NCBI GenBank assembly: GCA_963693365.1
Contig: CAVNZM010000004.1
Coordinates: 682,001 to 746,000, forward strand
Source: Amoebidium appalachense
Lineage: Eukaryota; Ichthyosporea
Reading direction: 5' to 3'
DNA length: 64,000 nucleotides
Shown piece by piece: positions 55,193 to 64,000 of the stretch (position 1 is the first letter of the stretch; every line of letters begins with the position of its first letter). The position numbers and the translations under genes were made by a program. The notes below the pieces were generated by a model. That model saw only the letters and a list, made by a program, of their open reading frames with translations. It did not search any database and was not told the DNA's origin.

Positions 55193-58100
55193 ATGGTTCG
55201 TGGTTCTCTTGCTACCCTGTTCAGGGGTGCCTCCGCCCTGGTGGCGGCCGGCCGTGTCAAGGTAAGTGAGGTGACCAAAAGCCTTATAACTTGTGTTAGG
55301 ATGAATCTTGTGTTTCGTTTTTTTTTTTTTGGGGGGGGGGGGTGGGGGGGGGAGAGGAGGAAGAGAAGAGGAGCAAGGGGTTGGCTTGTTGGGGGTGTCT
55401 GGCGGTCTGAAATTCCTCGTTGGAGGCCCATTTGTGTTACCAACTTTCTATTTTGATTTCTTCTATGCCGTGCTCTCCTGAATCTCGATAAGGCACCGTT
55501 TTAGCTCTCTGGCTACCATTTTCTTCCCCTCCCACCCTTCTCGTTTCTCCTGCCCCTCCCTTCCCTCGGGGTCACTACTTCTACTTTTCACTTCCATGCC
55601 TACTTCTCACTTCATCCTTGCATACACCTCCACAAACACCCGCATTAGAGGCCTATTTTCATTATCTACCTTTGCTGCCCCAGGTTCATTACTGCTCCCT
55701 AACATGGTTGCTTGTTTGTCCAGGCACCCCAGGTTGCTGCGCCTCTGGCCGTTGCCGTGCGCCACTATGCCGTGGGTGGTGCTGGCGACCTCAAGTCCGA
55801 GGTGCGCAAGCAGCTTGAAATCAAGAAAGCCCAGGCCCTGTTGGGTGGCGGAGCCGACCGTATCAAGGCCCAGCATAAGAGGGTCGGTATCCTCTTCACG
55901 TTCCCCTGGTCCGTCTTTCTCTCGTGTCCTCCCCCCACGCTTTTCCCATACCCAGTCTTTCATCTCTCCCGCTTTACGCTCCCACAACCTCTGATTTTCA
56001 CGGCATGTTTGAAATCTTTCTGGAATGTGCACTAGGCACATGGCTGTTGTCCGGTCAACCCCAACTTAATCTGATGTCTTGCATGTCCCCCACCCTCTTG
56101 TACTTGTCGAGATGTTCTGACCTGCTGGTATGGGCCACAGGGCAAGCTGACAGCCCGTGAGCGTCTGGAGGTTCTCCTTGACGAGGGCTCGTTTGTTGAA
56201 TACGACACCTTTGCCGAGCACCGCTGCGCTGACTTCGGCATGGAGAAGTTCAAGGTAACAATCCTCCTACCTGGTGTCCCTTAGCCTTTAATTGATTTAG
56301 TTTGAGCCCCCCCCCCCCCCCCCCCCCCCCCCTGTGTGCTCTGAAACTTCTGCAGTGTTTTTCCGTCGTGAATGTGTACCTTCTACTGTCTAGCTCATCC
56401 TAATCTCCTCCGTGTTCACTCCGTTAATGTGTTCATTTCATTCTGAGATTGCATTTTAAAACAACTCACGTTTTTACTTGCTGAAATACGTGTTTCTCCC
56501 AATCACGAGTGTTTATGCTTCCCTGCAACTACTGGGTGTTGGAATATCTATCTAGGTGTATTCTTTTGTCTCTGACCGTGTGAATGGCCGATCCAGCCCA
56601 TCGGTGACGGTGTGGTGACTGGCCACGGTTTCATCAACGGCCGTCTCGTCTACGTGTTCAGCCAGGACTTCACCGTCTTTGGTGGCTCCCTGTCATCCGC
56701 GCACGCACGCAAAATCTGCAAGGTCGGTTCCATCTTCAAAACCTTTCCCTCCCCTCCTCGATTTCCACCATCTCTCCTGAAAACAACCTCTTCACTTGTT
56801 GCATGAAATCATTTGACCTTACATGGTGTGTGTATGGTAGCGAGGTGTGGTAGTTGTTCCCATTATGCATGTGCAGGCAATCAAGACGTGTTACACCATT
56901 GTTGTTTCTAACTTGTTGTTGGGCAGATCATGGACAAGGCCATGATGGTGGGTGCACCCGTCATCGGCCTCAACGACTCCGGCGGAGCCCGTATCCAGGA
57001 GGGTGTCGAGTCTCTCGCCGGCTATGCCGATATCTTCCAGGTGTGTGTGTGTGATGGTGGGGGGGTTGTTCACTGTATGTGTGTTGTGTATGTCGGGAAG
57101 TCAACAGTGTTGGGTTCCTGTAGAGAGCAAGTGATTGCCTGCGGATAGCTAGTCTGTCATACCGACCCATGCCCTGACTGTTGGCTGCTGCAGAGGAACG
57201 TCTTGGCGTCCGGTGTCATCCCCCAGCTGTCCCTCATCATGGGTCCCTGCGCTGGTGAGTGTTTGCCCCCTTCTGAACTGCTCCACTGGCCTCCAGTCCA
57301 TTTTATCCCTCACGTCGTGTTTTGCCTTGGTGCTTGAACATGTTATCCTTCTATGTAGCTCTGCTGTTGGCCAGATCGCTCTTGTAAAACCATACCCCTC
57401 CTTTCCCTGTTACTTTTGTGGGAGCAAACCTTCCTCTTTTAGATCTCTCTCTCTCTGCCCAGCCACTCTTGCCCCCAAACTGTGTGATAAAGTGCTGACG
57501 CCAATGCTTCAGGTGGTGCCGTGTACTCCCCGGCCATGACCGACTACACCTTCATGGTCGAGAACACCTCCTACATGTTCGTCACCGGCCCCGATGTCGT
57601 TAAATCCGTATGTGCCCCTTCTCCCCTCTTTAAAAACACCCCACCCCCCTTCCCCTCCCTCCCTCCCGGTCCACACACACCCACCTTGCATCATCGATAG
57701 GTGCCTGTACCTGTACGTGATGTGCTCTCTACTGTTTGCTGACACGTGGCCTGCAGGTCACCAACGAGGTGGTCACCCAGGAGGAGCTGGGCGGTGCCAT
57801 CACCCACACTAAGAAGTCCGGTATGTTATCCTCACCCCCTGCCCACATAAACACACACTCTCCTCTCTTTCTCTCTCTCTCTCTCTTTCTCTCCAACGTC
57901 TTCATGCCTCCCTCCCCACCCTCTATTCTTGCTGTTATTGATGCGTGCCAGCACCCCCTGCACAACCGAACCACCCTATTTTTACGCCTAGCCCTGCAGG
58001 TGTTGCTCACCGTGCCTTCCACAACGACATCGATGCGCTGCTGAGTCTGCGCGAGATGGTCGGCTACCTGCCCCTCTCCAACAAGCACCCCGCCCCCATC

Positions 58101-59578
58101 CTCGTCACCGATGACCCAGCGTATGCATCCCCTCATGCCCACAGTTTGCCTTCCATATATGTAAATATGTTCGGCTTAGATCATGACCGTTGTCGGATGC
58201 TCTCGTTGCCGTTTGCTTTACCAAGCTCCCTATGGGACATCGTCATAGAAATCCTGGTTGTGCATGCAGTAACCACCGGCCTAGCCTTTCTATCACGCAT
58301 TTTGCCTTTGTCCCCCACCGTGCAATTTGGGCCTGGCTTTGTTGTGCTCGTACGCTCCCCCACTGACGTTGCTCTCCCTCAGTGACCGCTACATCCCGGC
58401 CCTCAACACGATGGTGCCCAACAGCGCCAACCAGGCCTACTGCATGAAGTCCGTCGTCAAGAAGGTACATGGCACCCCGTGTTATTCCAAGTGAATGTCT
58501 GCCCTGTACTTTTTAGTGCATCCTCCCCGCCCCGCTCTCCCTCACCCGTCTCTTCTGCTATTCCTTGCATACCTGTGCTTTCCTCCGGCCCCTTGACTTA
58601 CTTCATGTCTTTCTCCCACCGTCCCCCGTGTGCCACCTTGCCCCTTGTTGACCGCTTACTTCCACCATTCGAGTATTCTTAATGCCCTCTTATTGTGGAG
58701 CCCACTTCATCTCTTTCACCGTAATCCATATACGGCCCCGAGGTGAATAGGTCGAAACTCGGGTACTGTGGATGACGTGGGCCCCCCTTGAGGATGGGCT
58801 CTGCTTATTATGCATACTCGTTATGTATGGCTTGCATTCTGCATCGTGTTATCCGTTTGTTCTTGTGTACTTCGTGCGTTTTGGCGCATTCAAACCCCCC
58901 CCCCCCCCCCCCCCCTTACTACTCCTCCTCTCCCTACCACCGTCATCCCCATGACCCCCATTGGTGTGCTGACGGTGCTTCAATGCAGGTTGTTGATGAC
59001 GGTGAGTTCTTCGAGATCATGCCCACGTTTGCTGGCAACATCATTGTCGGCTTTGCACGCATGAATGGCCGCACTGTCGGTGTGGTCGGCAACCAGCCCA
59101 CCGTGGCCTCCGGCTGCCTCGACATCGATTCCTCCATCAAGGGTCAGTGCTACCCTCCACACACATTTTATTTTGTTTTGCATGTTGATCTTGTTGGTGT
59201 TTGTTTATTTGCTAGCTTTGGGCCAGTTTGCATCACCGACCATTATGGTCCTACCCTACACGCACACGGCATTCACCTCCTTCAAACGCGTGCCACTGAG
59301 CCACACCACCGTGTCCTTGTAGCCTTTGTTTTGTGGCTAAAACCCTCTTAGGGTTCTGCTCCACACCCTCAACACACACATCTCGTCGCTAACACCAGCC
59401 ACACAGGTGCCCGGTTTGTGCGGTTCTGCGATGCCTTCAACATCCCCCTGCTGACGTTCGTGGATGTGCCGGGTTTCCTGCCGGGCACTGCCCAGGAGTA
59501 TGGCGGTATCATTCGCCACGGTGCCAAGCTGCTGTACGCCTATGCCGAGGCCACCGTCCCCAAGATTGTATGCCCATC

Positions 59579-59653
<75 letters not shown>

Positions 59654-60434
59654 GAGAAATGAGCAGACTTTTTTGATTTCTCCCAAGCCACACTGGCCAC
59701 TTATTTTCGCTTCCAGCCATCACTTGCATGGGAGCATTATCTGACATGGTGTGTGCAGACCGTGATTACGCGCAAGGCCTACGGTGGTGCCTACGACGTG
59801 ATGAGCTCCAAGCACCTGCGCGGTGACTCCAACTACGCATGGCCCTCGGCCGAAATTGCCGTCATGGGTGCCAAGGGTGCCGTGTCCATTATCTTCCGTG
59901 GGGCCCAGGACCTGGCTGCAAGTATGTAGCCCCTATCATTCCCGGTGTTTGCATTTGACTTGTGTGCCACACTCTTCCTTCCCCTTAGTTTTCACTGTTG
60001 TCGTCCTTTTTTGTAATGTTCAATGCTTGTAGTATGCGGAGCGTAATTGGCAAGGATATGGATATGGACTGGGAGATAACCCACTTGTGGCCCAACATGT
60101 ACTAACTTACACCCCTCTTTCCCCCTGCAGAGGAGCGCGAGTACGAGTCGACCCTGTGCACACCCTTCCCCGGTAAGTGTCTTTAAAATGATTACAAAAG
60201 GGGTAGGAATGTGGCATGATGGTTTGTGTGAATGGGCCTATTGCATGGGTGCATGTCTGTGATGGGTGTGGTGGGCCTGGCACTGACTGTGTTGCTGCAG
60301 CTGCTTCCCGAGGGTTTATTGATGACATCATCGAGCCGGCCACCACCCGCCAGCGCATCTGCGAGGACCTCGAGATCCTGCAGAGGAAGTCCCAGGAGAA
60401 CCCCCCCAAGAAGCACGGCAACATTCCCCTCTAA
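55193..60434 (+). CDS. PCCB: Propionyl-CoA carboxylase beta subunit, mitochondrial
   Basis: Fifteen phase-consistent exons, about 552 residues (human 539): 55193-55261, 55724-55882, 56141-56254, 56597-56722, 56927-57040, 57194-57254, 57513-57607, 57757-57820, 58000-58120, 58383-58464, 58989-59142, 59407-59567, 59759-59921, 60131-60172, 60301-60434 (TAA). The N-terminus ([20 protein letters not shown]) is an amphipathic targeting peptide. The carboxyltransferase body shows [84 protein letters not shown] and [16 protein letters not shown], ending HGNIPL. It moves the carboxyl group from biotin on PCCA to propionyl-CoA, giving methylmalonyl-CoA. No lesion seen. The intron before exon 58989-59142 carries a copy of the dispersed repeat. 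Confidence 0.96.
58793..58895 (+). repeat. Dispersed intronic repeat, copy 2 (PCCB intron), ending in poly-C
   Basis: Begins GATGGGCTCTGCTTATTATG and runs through GCATCGTGTTATCCG to GCGCATTCAAA, then directly into a C run (58897-58915). It matches the reverse complement of 17876-17985. Sense orientation relative to PCCB. Confidence 0.8.
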
Positions 60435-60728
60435 ACGTCCACAACCACCACAGAATTTATAAAACACCCATCTATCAACACCAGTATGCATACGCACACG
60501 CACCCGCCCCAACACATGTTGAGCATGAGGGGGGGGGGGCCGAATGATGTACAGTCATAGTCACACATGCAACCATGGCCCCTGGGTGCCCAGCGGGTGA
60601 CCATGGTTGTGCTATATAGTCAAACGTATCAGTAAACCGCACGCTGCCATAGGGCAAGCGAGCACTAGCTCCACGTACACATGTCTTCGTCGTCCTCCTC
60701 TCCCCCCTCCCTTGTGGATGACGTGCCC

Positions 60729-60766
<38 letters not shown>

Positions 60767-61446
60767 TCGTCCCCAACGAGTACTCTTCTCCCAGCTGCTG
60801 CATGCCATTATACATAATATGCTTCGTGTGCCTGGCCACCAGTATGGACCGGTTACAGACGTGCAAATGGTGGGCAAAGATTTCATCACAAAAGTGCAAT
60901 CGGCTCTGAGTTCGGGCAGTCTTAGTAAAGTGCTCATTGACACATGTGCGGCATGTGATAGTTCGAAGAAGCTCTCACCGAGGAACTGGGGCGGAAATCA
61001 ACCTCGAGTCCCTATCATCGGAAATCAACCTCCCTATCGATGATAGGGAGGACCAGATGTTGTGGCTGGGGCGGGTGTGTTTGTACGTGCTTGTGGATCC
61101 GGGCACTGGCAGTCTCAGGGATGGGGGCATGGGGCGCTCTGGTCTGGTCTGGTCCGGGCGGCCCGGACATGCCAGAAAAGTTTTCGGGCCGGGCTAGGCA
61201 TTTCAAATTGGGCAGGAATATTCCCCCACCCCCCAACACACTTAGGCCCTCTCTGACCATGACATAATGTGCGTAAATGTTTGCCCTTACATGTGTTCTG
61301 CACCATGCTTCTCATGATCATCGTGTACGTACTTCGCAACGTGTTCCGCATATGCGAGTCACTCCTCCCCCCGCCGTTCCCCCAGCCGGCCGTGAATGAG
61401 GCGCCACATGCATGCAGATGATGAGCTATAGCGGTACCACATGTAC
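60435..61446. other. Spacer downstream of PCCB with one possible first exon
   Basis: ATG at 60681 opens 120 codons to 61043: a Ser/Pro-rich start, a proline run made by the poly-C tract, then a helix-like stretch (VLFSQLLHAIIHNMLRVPGH, VGKDFITKVQSALSSGSLSK). The proline run may instead be an intron. No family recognised. Beyond 61043 there is no convincing coding sequence. Confidence 0.25.
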
Positions 61447-62620
61447 ATCTCCTTGGGCTGAAAACGGTAAAATTACCGTTTCTAGAACAAAATCTGAGTT
61501 TTTCTCATTTTTCGATCGCGTTCTCGTCAGGAGGCCCTAACAAGTAGGGTATCGCTAGAAAGCTTACTATATTCACAACAAGTTTTCATAGTACGCGAAA
61601 AGCTGTTTACTAATGAAAAACGAGCTTTAGAGCCCCTTCAAAGCGGCGTGGTCGCGAATTCTAGAAAGCGGAAAAATACTGTTTCTAAGACTTAGAATTC
61701 GGCTCTCTATCAGATCGATCGATTTTCATTTTGTCATACTTGTGCAATTTGGCGGTGGCCGCGGCAGGCCACGGTAACACCTGTCATGAGGCCTTCGCTG
61801 AAGCGTTGTGGCCAGAACCCTTTTGTGCTTATTTCTACCGTGAGCAAGTGGTTAGGGATGTTAGTGACACTTGAAAGGTAGTTCATTGCACACTAGTCTG
61901 GCTTAGCATGTGAGCTTGTAATGGCGGAGCAGCACAGCTTGGGAATCAATGCTAGGTGCATTGTTGCAACTCTGGCAGCACCACAAACCTCGCATACTGA
62001 GGTGAAGCAACAGAATTTGTGAGGCTCCAGTAACCTCGTGCAGGCTTTATATAAACGTGGTAAATGGCTGAGTTCGTTTGTAGACAAGATCTGCCAGCTC
62101 ATGTGCAGACTACTGTGCCAGATCTGTGCGGCGTGGGGACCCTACAAACAGCGTTTCCGTGCAATGCACACGGACGATGCCTACGTTCAAGTTCGAGATA
62201 GAGGGTGCAAACAAGGACTCCTTCAACAGTGTGCTTTTAGACGGCTTTCAGGGTGCTTTAGAGCACCTCCAGACATAAAAGGGACCCCATGCGGGGTTGG
62301 AGATAAGAGCAAGGAAGGGAGCGAAAAGCTAGGGCTTCTGAACACATTCCACTCTCATCAGCGACAAGCTTAAGCTTAGGAGCCATAATAACGTGAAGAA
62401 AGGCCCTTGCGTATTGGGAAGGTTTTATTTTGTTCGAGAAAAACGACGGAGAAGAGTGCATTGCGCAAGCAACGCTGGCAGAAAAGTCGCCGGCCAAAGC
62501 GGCGGGAAACAAGCTGGCGCAGTGGCGGAATCGAGCGATCGTAATCTGAGAGAACTTTTCTAAGTCTAGAAGCGGTAAAAATACCGTTTCTAGATTTGAT
62601 CGATTTCATCCCAAGGAGAT
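61447..62620. mobile_element. Putative inverted-repeat element
   Basis: ATCTCCTTGGG at 61447 is matched by its exact reverse complement ending at 62620, and TGAAA follows one base later in both arms. Just inside each end lies a second palindrome (CGGTAAAATTACCG on the left, CGGTAAAAATACCG on the right) next to TTTCTAGA. No target duplication is evident and no transposase is present, so the call is tentative. Confidence 0.4.
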
Positions 62621-63012
62621 AGTTCATGGCCTATATATCCTGTGACTGTACGTGACTAAGTCTCCCGTGGGGCAGGATCCGGAGGCACCGGTACGCCCCG
62701 GCTATGCGAGACCCTCAGGGGGGAAGGGGGGGGGCATATGCGCATGTATGATCACGGTGCCTTATATGGTAGTAATTGCCAGCGGCAACTTCGCCAGAAT
62801 TGAATGCAGCCCAAATATTATTTACGTCGAACGGCCAGGGACCAGCCCGGTGCACTCTCCGTGAACCCACGGTACCGCGGCCGGTACCATGAATGAAGTT
62901 CAATTGTGGTGTCACCGGATATCCGAGCGGCTGACGGTGCACAGCGCACGTGCACGTGGCCTTCCAGCCGCCGCCGGGGAAGAGGGGCCCCGGGGAAGGG
63001 AGGGGAGGGGGT

Positions 63013-63043
<31 letters not shown>

Positions 63044-64000
63044 AGACTGGAAAGGGGTCGTAAGATGGCGATAATCATTCGGATATGTTTGGATCGCGGT
63101 GATACATGAAGCCGGCTCGTGATCTTCACCACACACCAGTACCGGCCGTGTCAGGGAGCACGTCTTTATAAATAAATATAGTGGCCCCCAGGGCCATGTG
63201 AGGATACCCCGTGTACACTCCATAGGGCATATACTACCCTCATCCCTAAACCCACCGGTCCCACATTCGCACATGCAATCACCTTGCTCTGAACACATAT
63301 TTGAACGAGCTAACAAGTCTCCACGCAATATGTTGATTCTCATTCCCCCTCCCCCCCTCCCTCCTCCCCCTCCCCCCCTTCTCCTCTCCTTATATACACA
63401 CACACAAACACAGAAGAGGAGCAAGGGGGAAACAGAACCTAAATATAAACCAAGAAAACAAGTTCCATAAGAGCACATGTCCAACACACGAGGCCGTATG
63501 CTGGCAGCAACTGGCAGGTACACAGTGCATACATCAGGCTATGCCTCCCACTCCTGCTTGGGCACGGGGGGACCACACGGTTGCAGCATTTCCTGTAGGC
63601 CCGACCACACGTCATGTCAGGACATGCGGGATAAACAGACATGTGCTGCTTTGTATCCATTCACTTTTTGCATGCCTCTCTCGTGAATCTACTTGTTACA
63701 ATTCTGTCATGAAGCCAAAGCCTGTGGGCGTGCGCGACACATGTATCTCTATTTGTGCCACTGGGCGTGTGCGTGCAATGTTTGTGTTCCTGGTGGTGGG
63801 TCGTGCTAGTGGGGGGTGCCGGAGGCGTCCCTCTCGGGGAGGACACTTTAGGATAAGCTGCAGTGTATATATAACGACACATGCGATGTGGAAAAATCAA
63901 AACAGAGCAGGCATCCAACCCATCACAAAGTAACGCTTTTGCACAGTGCATGCAAAGCTGCGTGGGATGATCTGAAAGACGCAGAGGGCCGGAGGGGAGG
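62621..64000. other. Non-coding end region
   Basis: One poly-G run (63012-63041), a CT/poly-C patch (63347-63390) and otherwise unique sequence. No open frame with a recognisable domain; nothing further seen. Confidence 0.4.

Noticed and set aside
60675-64000. Search for tRNA, rRNA or telomere-like repeats at the right end
   Set aside because: No cloverleaf with A/B boxes, no rRNA-like segment and no TTAGGG-type array could be seen by eye.

Overview
The window looks like nuclear DNA of an intron-rich, probably unicellular eukaryote whose lineage I cannot fix. The coding genes carry many spliceosomal introns (nearly all GT-AG, one probable GC-AG) whose phases agree exon to exon. The introns and spacers are packed with microsatellites ((CA)n, (GT)n, (CT)n), G/C homopolymers of 15-80 bases and minisatellites. 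Two genes have bacterial or archaeal flavour (a COG2403-type predicted GTPase and a Ca3427/NMT1-like solute-binding-fold protein), which fits a protist with transferred genes. Most computed open frames of 60-150 codons here are translations of repeats (poly-P, poly-G, CV/HT repeats) and are not genes.

Layout. 0.2-3.9 kb (+): 3' part of a secreted metzincin protease with fibronectin type III repeats. 6.0-12.3 kb (-): a complete 9-exon, 461-residue COG2403 / cyclic 2,3-diphosphoglycerate synthetase-like protein. 14.4-28.7 kb (-): a complete 21-exon U2SURP/SR140 splicing factor (RRM, SURP, CID domains). 29.0-29.4 kb: a MITE with target-site duplication, between U2SURP and a small membrane-protein gene (29.7-30.2 kb, +). 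32.3 kb: a foldback element. 32.8-38.0 kb (+): a signal-peptide exon, then a gene with the unusual order OTU protease - CXC cysteine-rich domain - SANT-like helix/coiled coil - zinc ribbon. 39.06-39.79 kb: a chimeric pseudogene block, one half copied from the PCCA gene at 46.6 kb and the other from the 3' end of U2SURP at 14.4-15.0 kb. 39.9-40.3 kb: a degenerate surface-protein-like tail. 43.9-44.8 kb (-): an intronless Ca3427-like gene. 46.2-51.7 kb (-) and 55.2-60.4 kb (+): the alpha and beta subunits of mitochondrial propionyl-CoA carboxylase, head to head, with a hAT-like non-autonomous transposon between them. 60.4-64 kb: mostly non-coding, with one more putative inverted-repeat element.

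Functionally, PCCA (biotin carboxylase, BT linker, biotin carrier) and PCCB (carboxyltransferase) form one enzyme that makes methylmalonyl-CoA from propionyl-CoA in mitochondria; their divergent pairing is the clearest functional linkage. Nothing else forms an obvious pathway.

Limits. Exon boundaries are my own hand splicing, checked by reading phase and by remembered family conservation, not by alignment. Several short coding stretches need a one-base change next to a G run to stay in frame. I read these mainly as homopolymer errors in the assembly, but real frameshifts are possible.
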